Positions 7,147 to 13,087 of a stretch of DNA of 13,087 bases are shown in pieces. This stretch comes from Planctomycetales bacterium (GTDB lineage: Bacteria > Planctomycetota > UBA11346). The stretch lies in contig JANYGY010000105.1 in the NCBI GenBank assembly GCA_025362255.1, positions 1 to 13,087 on the forward strand, read 5' to 3'. Numbering within the stretch: position 1 is the stretch's first letter; every line of letters begins with the position of its first letter. The position numbers were made by a program, and so were the translations under genes. The notes below the pieces were generated by a model, which ran no database searches, was not told where the DNA came from, and was given only the letters and a program-made list of their open reading frames with translations.

Positions 7147-8178
7147 ATGACGCCGAACACTGACACCGTCCGCTCCTGGATCGACACTCCCGCCGGCATG
7201 ACCACCGACCAGGTGCGTCAGGTGCTCCACCTGCTGCTCGACCGGGACCTCAACCCCGAGGACGGCGCGACACTGCTGACCCGGTGGACGGCGCGCGGCG
7301 AAACCGCGGGTGAACTCGCCGCTTTGGTCGAGGAGTTGTTGGCGCGGGCGGTGCCGATCCCGATCACGGGCCCGAGCATGGATCTATGCGGCACCGGCGG
7401 CAGCGAGCTGACGCGGTTCAATGTCTCGACCACCGTCGCCTTCATCCTCGCCGCCGCCGGGGTGCCGGTCACCAAGCACGGCAATCGCGGATCGCGTCGG
7501 CCCAACGGCAGCTTCGATCTGCTCGATGCCCTGGGCGTCCCATTCATGCTGACGCCTGCCCAGCTCGCCGAGATCTTCGCCGCCACCGGCCTCTGCTTCC
7601 TGTTCGCGCGCAATCTCCACCCGGTGATCGGCGCCATGGCCCAGATCAGAAAACTGGTGCCCGGACGGACGATTTTCAACCTTGCCGGGCCATTGGCGAA
7701 TCCCTGTCGGCCAACGCGTCAAGTGGTCGGCGTCACCCGCGAATCCACCGCCCATGTGATCGCCGGGGCACTCACCCTGCTCGGGGTCGAACGCGGCATC
7801 GTGGTGCGCGGACACCCGGGCCTGGATGAAGTATCGATCACCGGCGCGACGCATCTGTGGGAAGTCGCCGGGGGCAAGACTCATCACCGGATCGTTGAAC
7901 ATTTCCATCACCACGGCCTTGACCACGCGGGCCTTCCGGGTGGCGATGCACCTGAAAACGCGACGCATTTTCAGCGCCTTCTCAACGGCGAGGAAACCGG
8001 CCCCCTGCACGACATGGTCGTGGCGAACGCCGCGCTCGCCCTCGATTGCTGGCGCGGCGCGGCCCATCCGGGTGGAGACACCGCCATCTCTGAGGTGCGC
8101 AGTCTGCTTGGGTCCGGGGCCGTGGCGACCTTTTATGCACATCATCGTCGTGCGGCCCGGGCAATAGCGGGTCTTTAA
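7147..8178 (+). CDS. trpD: Anthranilate phosphoribosyltransferase, sequence-variant TrpD
   Basis: TrpD joins anthranilate to PRPP, the second step of tryptophan synthesis, in the cytoplasm. The 343-residue protein has the all-helical N-terminal part, then DLCGTGGSEL (79-88, PRPP binding), NVST (92-95), KHGNR (110-114), RNLHPVIGAM (155-164), PGRTIFNLAGPLANP (172-186) and GHPGLDEVSI (222-231, acidic Mg-binding pair). The loop after KHGNR reads GSRRPNGSFD, where common enzymes have a Ser-rich AVSxKSGSAD-type loop. The start at 7147 is the longest; ATG at 7198 (MTTDQVRQVL) is an alternative that better fits usual N-termini. Neither has a clear Shine-Dalgarno. No other trp gene is nearby, so it is an orphan locus in this window. 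Another member of the glycosyltransferase 3 family is possible but less likely given the intact GTGG, KHGNR and DE motifs. Confidence 0.85.
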   Translation: MTPNTDTVRSWIDTPAGMTTDQVRQVLHLLLDRDLNPEDGATLLTRWTARGETAGELAALVEELLARAVPIPITGPSMDLCGTGGSELTRFNVSTTVAFILAAAGVPVTKHGNRGSRRPNGSFDLLDALGVPFMLTPAQLAEIFAATGLCFLFARNLHPVIGAMAQIRKLVPGRTIFNLAGPLANPCRPTRQVVGVTRESTAHVIAGALTLLGVERGIVVRGHPGLDEVSITGATHLWEVAGGKTHHRIVEHFHHHGLDHAGLPGGDAPENATHFQRLLNGEETGPLHDMVVANAALALDCWRGAAHPGGDTAISEVRSLLGSGAVATFYAHHRRAARAIAGL

Positions 8179-8263
8179 ACAGGCCAGACCCCCAAGCGGT
8201 GGGGTTAAAAAACACCGTATCCAAGCTATGGTGGATGCACTTGGTCGACAATTGGGAACCGAC

Positions 8264-8284
8264 CTTGAGTTTCTCGAGTTTTTT
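8264..8284 (+). terminator. Probable intrinsic terminator of trpD
   Basis: CTTGAG (8264-8269) can pair with CTCGAG (8273-8278), including one U-G wobble, over a 3-base T loop, and six Ts follow (8279-8284). It lies 86 bases after the trpD stop. The stem is short, so efficiency is uncertain. A second small hairpin (ACCCC at 8188-8192 with GGGGT at 8201-8205) lies nearer the stop but has no T run. Confidence 0.45.
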
Positions 8285-8367
8285 AGTAGCATCTCAACCG
8301 TCTGCTGAATAGCAGCCGCGCCGCGGTGCTTAGCTGTTCTTTTCCAATCAATTTCACCTGTCATCGA

Positions 8368-8381
8368 CCAAGGAGTCCCTG
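8368..8381 (+). promoter_or_regulatory. Strong ribosome binding site deciding a GTG start
   Basis: CCAAGGAGTCCCTG holds a strong Shine-Dalgarno (AAGGAG at 8370-8375) five bases before a GTG at 8381, which fixes the start of the small gene. The 8285-8370 leader also contains a 5-bp hairpin with a GAAT loop (CTGCT at 8302-8306, AGCAG at 8311-8315). I see no convincing -35/-10 pair. Confidence 0.8.
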
Positions 8382-8797
8382 TGCGCATCGCCATTCGAGC
8401 AACGGAAGAAGCCATCATCCGTCTGTTAAAGGCCGGTCACCCCCTTCCCGCAGAGGTCGTCAACGCGGTCGGTCCAGATGACACCCGTCTGCCGGTGTTC
8501 CAAAGCGTCGAGGCAGTTCCGGTCAAGGATTTCGGCATCGAAGGCTCGGGCCGCATCGTCCTCGCCCGTGGTCGCAAGGATGTCTGGTTCGTCGACATCA
8601 AACGCCACGACGCCAAAGTTACGCCCAAGGAAAGCGAAGCTTTCGTTGAAATGCGCGACAAATTGCAAAAACTCGACAAGTTCAAAAGCCAAAAAGTCAC
8701 CGGCTGGCTCATCACCACGTCGGACATGGATGTGAAGGCCAAATCCTTCATCCATGAGCAGGGCTGCTTTGCCACGGCGGGCGCTGCCAAGCGCTAA
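8381..8797 (+). CDS. Small basic protein, possible reduced PD-(D/E)XK nuclease-like fold
   Basis: This is a 138-residue, Lys-rich soluble protein with no signal or membrane segment. I do not recognise it as a named family. The second half is reminiscent of Mrr/Holliday-junction-resolvase-like restriction folds. It has a strand VWFVDIKRH (68-76) with D72-x-K74 resembling the (D/E)xK half-motif, then a helix, then VTGWLITTSDMDVKAKSFIHEQGC (residues 106-129), resembling the strand and helix that follow in Mrr-type domains. E53 in FGIEGSGRIV could stand at the first acidic position, but the usual PD is missing. If real, it may be a DNA-binding or weakly active nuclease relative. It is a single-gene unit with a GTG start, strong ribosome binding site and strong terminator, which suggests substantial expression. 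The gene call is firm; the fold is a guess. Confidence 0.82.
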   Translation: MRIAIRATEEAIIRLLKAGHPLPAEVVNAVGPDDTRLPVFQSVEAVPVKDFGIEGSGRIVLARGRKDVWFVDIKRHDAKVTPKESEAFVEMRDKLQKLDKFKSQKVTGWLITTSDMDVKAKSFIHEQGCFATAGAAKR

Positions 8798-8821
8798 TCG
8801 ATTGCTGAATAGAACTAAAAC

Positions 8822-8859
8822 CCCAAGGAGTTCCTGAATTAGGCTCCTTGGGTTTTTTT
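8822..8859 (+). terminator. Strong intrinsic terminator
   Basis: A perfect 9-bp stem, CCCAAGGAG (8822-8830) with CTCCTTGGG (8844-8852), has a 13-base loop that can add an inner CCT/AGG pairing (8833-8835 with 8841-8843). Seven Ts follow (8853-8859). It lies 25 bases after the stop of the small gene. Confidence 0.92.
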
Positions 8860-9426
8860 CGTCTGATCAAGAATTCAACCCCACGGCTTGCAGCACCGGT
8901 CTTTACCTGCGGTGCATCAATGCGCTCAAGCTAAATCTTAGAACATTCGCATACTATATCCGTCAATGCGCTGCGTTTAAAAGATATTGATGTTGGTGAC
9001 CTGCGTTTCCTATCGTGCGCTTCATGGTCGAGCTCTCAGCATGCACCCCCATGCCGACGGCACGCGACGTCGTGGATTGCATAGGTGGGGCGCAGCAAAC
9101 ACCGAGCAGTTATAGTCGACGCCCACCCATGAGGTCTGCATCTCAACCAATTGCTGACCATTCGTCATTAAACGCTCATGGGGCACAACGGTTGAAAACC
9201 TGTGACGACGGCAGACTGCCGACTCCTGTACGGGGGTCTGTTTCTGAAACCCCTTGATCGTCGCTTTTCAGCCGGCTCCCAGTTAGTTAAGATCGGGGGG
9301 TAGAGGTCCCGAGACGGTCGAATATCTGCATTCTTCCATGATCACGTAAGCCTTCTGATCAAAATTGCGACCCGTGTCGATGCCGCCGGAACCATCGTCC
9401 TTCGAATCCAAGGATCGGAGTCAACT
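8860..9426 (+). other. Gene-poor interval upstream of the pseudopilin gene
   Basis: No convincing coding region occurs in these 567 bases. Structures present are a 6-bp hairpin GCACCG/CGGTGC around 8892-8915, a 10-base direct repeat TCAATGCGCT at 8917-8926 and 8963-8972, a 13-base dyad CGGCAG-A-CTGCCG at 9209-9221, and a GGGGT/ACCCC hairpin at 9233-9253. A TCCTT/AAGGA hairpin (9398-9402 with 9410-9414) sits just before the pseudopilin ribosome binding site. A weak -35/-10-like pair (TTGATG near 8986, TATCGT near 9011) could start a long leader or a small RNA. None is strong enough to call separately. Confidence 0.4.
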
Positions 9427-10167
9427 ATGCAACGTGCATTCACCCTCACTGAACTATTGGTCGTCTTGGCGATCATTGCCTTGCTGGCTGCGCTTTTGAT
9501 GCCCCTCATTGGAATGGTACGCGACCGTGCCACGCGTGCACGTTGTGCCGGAAACATGCGCCAACTGACCATGTGCATCATCACCTACAGCAATGACAAT
9601 GAGGGTCAGATTCCGCGCACCGTACAGGTTGGCGGGATCGAACCTCGACCGTGCCTGATCTGGTCAGCCTCTCTCCCGAACACGTTGGATCTCAACCTGG
9701 GAACGATGGCGGACTTAGCACCTGGCACGGAGGGCATGGGAACCGGAGGCACTATTTCAGGAATATGGCGCTGTCCCGCCTTGGCCAAAGAAGTTTACGA
9801 CGTGAAGATGACGATGCCGTATTACCATATGCCGTATTCGTATTGGGCGATGCGCTCGAAATGGCCTGTTGGGCGTCCGCCGACCAAACCTGAAGATATC
9901 ACCGACAATCGACTCTCAGCCACTCTGCTTTTGTGGGCGGATAATCTCTACGGCGTGAATTTCGGGGCGAATTCATTCCCTGCCAACCATTCGCGCGTTT
10001 CTGGTGACCGCATCACGAACTGGGGCGCTATCCCAGGAAATAACCGAGGATTCGGTGACGGTCACGTAGAATGGATTGGCAGTGCGCAACTAGCAATCGA
10101 CCGTCTAGTATCGTTTGATCAGACCCTGCCCGGAGCTGGCGGCGGCGGCTCTTTCACCTGGTATTGA
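9427..10167 (+). CDS. Type II/IV-type pseudopilin of the PVC H-Xn-DG kind
   Basis: This 246-residue protein starts with a prepilin leader and helix, MQRAFTLTELLVVLAIIALL, with Glu at mature position 5 (TLTEL). Cleavage would be before Phe5, leaving Ala rather than the usual Gly at -1. A globular part follows with a paired-Cys region (C39 in ARCAGNMRQL; IWRCPAL further on) and the C-terminal GFGDGHVEWIGSAQ element typical of the many pseudopilin-like proteins of Planctomycetota, Verrucomicrobiota and Lentisphaerota. Here the preceding NHSR histidine is about 22 residues before the DG. GGAG (9417-9420) is six bases before the ATG and supports the start. It should be a membrane-anchored, periplasmic or surface protein processed by a prepilin peptidase. 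No secretion ATPase, platform or peptidase gene is near. The true role of this family is poorly known. Confidence 0.87.
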   Translation: MQRAFTLTELLVVLAIIALLAALLMPLIGMVRDRATRARCAGNMRQLTMCIITYSNDNEGQIPRTVQVGGIEPRPCLIWSASLPNTLDLNLGTMADLAPGTEGMGTGGTISGIWRCPALAKEVYDVKMTMPYYHMPYSYWAMRSKWPVGRPPTKPEDITDNRLSATLLLWADNLYGVNFGANSFPANHSRVSGDRITNWGAIPGNNRGFGDGHVEWIGSAQLAIDRLVSFDQTLPGAGGGGSFTWY

Positions 10168-10182
10168 ACTCCGATATAGGGG

Positions 10183-11838
10183 TCAGAACACGTCCTCTTC
10201 GACCGCTGGTGGTCGTTGGCCACGCTCGCGTCGATCGGCACGGACTTCGTGCATCTGCTCATCTTCCTGGTCGTCAAAGGCGGCCAGCTCGAAACGCATT
10301 TTGGCCGGATAGAAATGCATATTGACCAGGCCCTGCGGGCCGAAGCGGTTTTTGGCCACGATGATCTGGATCTTACGCGCGGTGTCCGGGCCTTCTTCGC
10401 GTTGACCGTCGCCGGCATCGACCCGATGCATGAAGATCACCGCGTCGGCATCCTGTTCGATTGAACCGGAGCCGCGTAAGTCCGAGAGCTTTGGGGCGCG
10501 CGCCGAGGTGCCGGCTCCTTTTTCGGCGTCGCGTGACATCTGCGATAGGGCCAGCACCGGGATCTTCAGTTCGCGCGACATGACTTTCAGCACCCGGCTG
10601 ATTTCGCTCACTTTTTCGTATTCATTCATGTCTGGTCGACTGGCGTTGAGCAATTGCAAATAGTCGAGCACCACCAGATCCAGATCGCCCATCTCCAATT
10701 TCCGGCGTTTGACCACCGAGCGCAGTCCCTGAACCGTGAGGTCGCTCACATCCATCAGATCAAGTTTCCAATTCTTTAACTGGGCGAGCGTTCCGGCGAG
10801 CGTCTCCATCTCGGTTTCGTCGAGCCGGCCTTCTTCGATCTTCTTGAAGTCGATGCCGCCTTCGGCGCACACCAGCTTTTTCAGCAAGTCGACCTTGTCG
10901 ACTTCCAGACTGACAAAGAGCGCGCGATGCGGAGATTCCTGATTGCCCGCGATATTGCCGACGAGCTTCAAGGCGAAACTGGTTTTGCCGACACCCGGAC
11001 GTGCAGCGAGGATGTAGAGACCGCCCGGTCGCAGCGCCATCAGCTTATCATCCAACTCGCCGATTCCGGTTTTGATGCCGAGTGACGGGTTGTTCTGGCG
11101 CTCGATGATCTTGTCGAGGGTCTCGTCGGCGACCTGATCAATGGTGTAGATCTGCGCCGCACGGTTGTACTTGCCGAGTTCGAGGATCGCCTGGCCACCC
11201 TCATCGACGAGTTTCGGAAAATCCTCGGGGGTCCGGTAGGCCTTTTCGCACAGCGATTGCAGGCGCGTGATCAGCTTGCGCTTGAGGTAGTAATCCTTCA
11301 GCAGGGTGACGTTGCGTTCGAGGCTGGCGACCGGCCCAAAGGCCTGCGCCAGATCACCCAAAGCATTGTAGCCGCCGATCGCGGCGAGCGCACTATCCTC
11401 GTAAACATCAGCGCGGTCGGCTGCCGTTTGCCGCCACAATTCACGCAGACGATCACGGCCTAGCGCATCAAGCTGCTCGGCCTCGAACAACAACGTCTGT
11501 TGTTTGAGTTTATCGAACACCGCCTGAAATCGGTAACGCGACAACAGTTCGGACACCGCCTGCAGATCGACCGAATGATTGCCGTCATCCAACTCGAGAC
11601 ACGCGAGGTAGACGATCCGGTGATCGCGATTGAAGAACGCCAACGGATGTTCGATGAGCGGGCGTACGCGTTGGATCGCCACTGCGCTGCGGCCATCGAG
11701 CAGGGCAGCGAGCACCGCCTTTTCCAATTCGATATTGTGCGGCAGCTCACGCCCACCCAGGGGCGTATCACCGGGACGTGCGGCGGGGCGCGCGGCGCGG
11801 GGTTCACGAGAAGTGCGGGCAGGAAGATCGTCGGCCAT
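10183..11838 (-). CDS. dnaB: Replicative DNA helicase DnaB with N-terminal-domain insertion
   Basis: DnaB is the hexameric 5'-to-3' helicase at the replication fork. The 551-residue protein has the N-terminal helical domain beginning LPHNIELEKAVLAALL (32-47), a linker (about 185-230), and a RecA-type ATPase domain. That domain carries Walker A ARPGVGKT (279-286), Walker B LDLVVLDYLQ (386-395), the LSQMSR sensor (431-436) and DLRGSGSIEQDAD (453-465) with the arginine-finger region. No intein is visible: the Walker A and the downstream motifs are contiguous. It is longer than the usual 450-470 residues because of a roughly 50-residue charged insertion in the N-terminal domain (about 101-154), an Arg/Pro-rich start and an acidic tail. 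The ATG at 11838 is the only good start before the conserved region. Its 3' end meets the pseudopilin gene tail to tail, 15 bases apart, without a terminator. Confidence 0.97.
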   Translation of the reverse strand: MADDLPARTSREPRAARPAARPGDTPLGGRELPHNIELEKAVLAALLDGRSAVAIQRVRPLIEHPLAFFNRDHRIVYLACLELDDGNHSVDLQAVSELLSRYRFQAVFDKLKQQTLLFEAEQLDALGRDRLRELWRQTAADRADVYEDSALAAIGGYNALGDLAQAFGPVASLERNVTLLKDYYLKRKLITRLQSLCEKAYRTPEDFPKLVDEGGQAILELGKYNRAAQIYTIDQVADETLDKIIERQNNPSLGIKTGIGELDDKLMALRPGGLYILAARPGVGKTSFALKLVGNIAGNQESPHRALFVSLEVDKVDLLKKLVCAEGGIDFKKIEEGRLDETEMETLAGTLAQLKNWKLDLMDVSDLTVQGLRSVVKRRKLEMGDLDLVVLDYLQLLNASRPDMNEYEKVSEISRVLKVMSRELKIPVLALSQMSRDAEKGAGTSARAPKLSDLRGSGSIEQDADAVIFMHRVDAGDGQREEGPDTARKIQIIVAKNRFGPQGLVNMHFYPAKMRFELAAFDDQEDEQMHEVRADRRERGQRPPAVEEDVF

Positions 11839-11887
11839 AGCGGTGCCTAGTATCGCCGACCGGGCCCGAGAAGTGAAACAGGAGTTC

Positions 11888-11906
11888 TTGACACCAGACC
11901 TGTCAA
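11888..11906. repeat. TTGACA/TGTCAA inverted repeat upstream of dnaB
   Basis: TTGACA (11888-11893) and TGTCAA (11901-11906) form a 6-bp inverted repeat with a 7-base spacer, 50-68 bases upstream of the dnaB ATG. Read on the minus strand, one arm is a perfect -35 hexamer for dnaB, but no good -10 lies 17 bases downstream. It may be a promoter element or an operator; the evidence is weak. The second arm overlaps the T run of the neighbouring terminator. Confidence 0.35.
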
Positions 11907-11945
11907 AAAACGAAGATCCCCGCGGCGTGTGGCACCGCGGGGATC
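11905..11945 (-). terminator. Strong intrinsic terminator of the outer-membrane protein gene
   Basis: A perfect 11-bp stem (GATCCCCGCGG at 11915-11925 with CCGCGGGGATC at 11935-11945, 9-base loop) is followed on the minus strand by TTCG and six Ts (complement of 11905-11910). It ends transcription 50 bases after the outer-membrane protein gene and insulates dnaB from it. Confidence 0.88.
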
Positions 11946-11994
11946 CTCAGCAAACAACTGTCTCAGATCGCGAGGCGATCAGAGGCGAGTGGAA

Positions 11995-12621
11995 TCAAAA
12001 ACCGAATTCGACCGACAGGCCCAGACGCATGCCGTCGAGGTTGTTGGTGGTTTCGGTGAAGTCCGCACCGGCTCCGTCCAGATCAACGCCGCTGAAGCGC
12101 ATGAAGCGGTAGCCCGCGATCACGTTCAGAGCAGCCTTGACGCTATCGCCACCGGAGAGGGGCGACCACTTGATGAACAAGTCACCAACGGTGGCTTGCT
12201 GAACGGCAGTCTGAGCCCCGCCGCTGATGCGGGCAGTGATGTCGCCCATGCCGACGCCGAGACCGACGCCGAGGGTGTCCTTGGTGCCGGGGATCAACTT
12301 GATTGCGCGCAGTTCGTGGATCGACGAATTGGTGTCAACCTTGGTGGAGGTTGCATTGTTGTCGTCGTTCGATTCAGCCTGGGCGCTGAGCTGTTCGAAG
12401 TAGTAGCCGAGGACGACCGACTTCGTCGGGATGTTTACCGCGAAGCTGTAGCCCTGAGCATTCTTGAACGGCTTACGGGTGAATTGGAACGCCGTACCAA
12501 CCTCAAAGGAGAGGATCTTGGGGGCGCCGTCCTGGGTCGCGGGAGCAACCTGGTCGCCTTCGGCAGCGAAGCCGAGGCTAGGAACGAGGAGAAGGGAGGC
12601 GAGGAGCGTGGAACGCTTCAT
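11995..12621 (-). CDS. Putative outer-membrane beta-barrel protein
   Basis: The 208-residue protein has a clear signal peptide (MKRSTLLASLLLVPSLGFAA, cleavage probably before EGDQ). The rest has no long hydrophobic helix but alternating hydrophobic/polar stretches typical of beta strands, such as ILSFEVGTAFQFTR, YSFAVNIPTKSVVLGYYFEQL, LGVGLGVGMGDITARI and LGLSVEFGF. It ends in Phe preceded by alternating hydrophobics, the signal for outer-membrane barrel assembly. Its size fits a small barrel of about eight strands. I do not recognise a specific family. A GGAG on the minus strand (complement of 12632-12635) lies ten bases before the ATG. It is a single-gene unit with a strong terminator, which suggests good expression. 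A structural, porin-like or envelope-stability role is possible but not shown. Confidence 0.82.
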   Translation of the reverse strand: MKRSTLLASLLLVPSLGFAAEGDQVAPATQDGAPKILSFEVGTAFQFTRKPFKNAQGYSFAVNIPTKSVVLGYYFEQLSAQAESNDDNNATSTKVDTNSSIHELRAIKLIPGTKDTLGVGLGVGMGDITARISGGAQTAVQQATVGDLFIKWSPLSGGDSVKAALNVIAGYRFMRFSGVDLDGAGADFTETTNNLDGMRLGLSVEFGF

Positions 12622-12724
12622 GTGCTGATTACTCCAGCAGGGTTAGGCCGCTAGTGGTACTGCAATTTGCAATGAGAAGCAAGACGAGAGGGATGGTTAC
12701 CTAGGTCAAATCTTCATCGAGTGT

Positions 12725-12755
12725 ATGATACAATTATTAAGTTATTAAACTACAA
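12725..12755 (-). promoter_or_regulatory. Candidate promoter of the outer-membrane protein gene
   Basis: On the minus strand TTGTAG (complement of 12750-12755) and TGTATC (complement of 12727-12732) are 17 bases apart, or TATCAT (12725-12730) 19 bases apart, in a very AT-rich stretch with an A/T tract upstream that could act as an UP element. It would give a leader of about 100 bases. Plausible, but AT richness alone produces such matches. Confidence 0.35.
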
Positions 12756-12841
12756 TGCTTTATGACTTATTTTTTTATTTTGGTAAACTTTCGCATGCAA
12801 CCTTCGAAACGTTCACTTCAGTTGTACGGGTAACCAGTTTC

Positions 12842-12901
12842 AAAAAACATGTGCCAGCGAGGTTTGTTCGTGTCTGCCCACCGGTCTTTTTGATTCGCTG
12901 G
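12842..12901 (-). terminator. Candidate terminator of pdxA
   Basis: On the minus strand CCAGCGA (complement of 12895-12901) can pair with TCGCTGG (complement of 12854-12860). A short spacer and six Ts follow (complement of 12842-12847). The loop is 34 bases, long for an intrinsic terminator. It lies about 40 bases after the pdxA stop. Confidence 0.4.
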
Positions 12902-12938
12902 ATGACCACCCTATTCGTTCATTCCTCACTATTTTTCA

Positions 12939-13087
12939 CTACGTTTCACCCACTAAACGTCCTGCGAGTTGAATCGCCGCGACTAAGCTGAGATGTTGCG
13001 CGATACCCTGCCCGGCGATGTCGAAGGCGGTACCGTGGTCAACCGAAGTTCGGATGATCGGTAGGCCTAAGGTGACGTTGACCCCGG
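12939..13087 (-). CDS. pdxA: 4-hydroxythreonine-4-phosphate dehydrogenase, C-terminal fragment (cut by window edge)
   Basis: Only the last 48 codons are in the window; the gene continues beyond the right edge. They read [20 protein letters not shown] and then [23 protein letters not shown], ending at TAG (complement of 12939-12941). This matches the PdxA C-terminus ([22 protein letters not shown] from memory), including the metal-binding His of DHGT. PdxA oxidises and decarboxylates 4-phosphohydroxy-L-threonine in the DXP-dependent pyridoxal phosphate pathway. A PdxA2-type paralogue acting on another substrate cannot be excluded from the fragment. Confidence 0.88.
   Translation of the reverse strand, partial: GVNVTLGLPIIRTSVDHGTAFDIAGQGIAQHLSLVAAIQLAGRLVGET

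Noticed and set aside
8265..8292. Possible promoter TTGAGT/TAGCAT in front of the small gene
   Set aside because: The same bases form a hairpin with a T run after trpD, which explains them better; the -10 match is poor.
7384..8418. 344-codon open frame on the minus strand opposite trpD
   Set aside because: It lies antisense to a clearly conserved gene, is His/Arg-rich and low in recognisable motifs, and long antisense frames are expected in GC-rich DNA.
9015..9257. 80-codon plus-strand frame in the gene-poor interval
   Set aside because: GTG start without ribosome binding site, unusual composition and no motif.
10183..11838. Intein as the cause of the long DnaB
   Set aside because: The ATPase motifs are contiguous and no splicing blocks are visible; the extra length is in the N-terminal domain and the termini.
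11929..12654. 241-codon plus-strand frame opposite the outer-membrane protein gene
   Set aside because: The minus strand has a signal peptide, barrel pattern, terminator and ribosome binding site; this frame has none of these.
12755..12991. 78-codon plus-strand frame in the AT-rich region
   Set aside because: It runs into the antisense of the pdxA C-terminus, has no ribosome binding site, and looks like random translation of AT-rich DNA.

Overview
The window is GC-rich, Gram-negative-type bacterial chromosome, most likely from the PVC group (Planctomycetota, Verrucomicrobiota, Lentisphaerota or relatives). The hints are a pseudopilin of the kind these phyla carry in large numbers (FTLTELLVVLAIIALLAALL followed much later by a GFGDGHVEW element), a Gfo/Idh/MocA dehydrogenase beside a LacI-type operator palindrome, an exported HEAT-repeat protein, and an outer-membrane barrel candidate ending in Phe. 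This placement is inference; there is no rRNA or other phylogenetic marker beyond dnaB, trpD and a fragment of pdxA. I see no mobile element, CRISPR array, rRNA or tRNA.

Layout. (1) 142-4206, minus strand: a tightly packed three-gene operon, read right to left. It comprises a stand-alone ketoreductase that resembles the KR domain of fungal/type I fatty acid synthase, a WecA/MraY-type polyprenyl-phosphate sugar-1-phosphate transferase (GTG start, 1 nt after the previous stop), and an O-antigen ligase/polymerase-type membrane protein with a soluble tail (4-base ATGA overlap). Together they point to envelope polysaccharide made on a polyprenyl carrier. (2) 4350-5843, plus: an exported HEAT-repeat protein, divergent from that operon. 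(3) 5916-6989, minus: a Gfo/Idh/MocA oxidoreductase, divergent from trpD (7147-8178, plus), with a perfect 14-bp LacI-family-like palindrome in the shared upstream region. (4) 8381-8797, plus: a small single-gene unit with a strong Shine-Dalgarno, GTG start and excellent intrinsic terminator; it may carry a cut-down PD-(D/E)XK nuclease fold. (5) 8860-9426: about 570 bases without a convincing gene. (6) 9427-10167, plus: a pseudopilin, tail to tail (15 bases) with dnaB (10183-11838, minus). (7) 11995-12621, minus: an outer-membrane protein with a strong terminator and an AT-rich upstream region. (8) 12939-13087, minus: the last 48 codons of pdxA, running off the right edge.

The genes most worth a second look are the FAS-I-like free-standing ketoreductase in a polysaccharide operon, the small gene at 8381-8797 whose terminator arm is complementary to its own ribosome binding site, and the roughly 50-residue insertion in the N-terminal domain of DnaB. 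No complete new defence or mobile system is visible.
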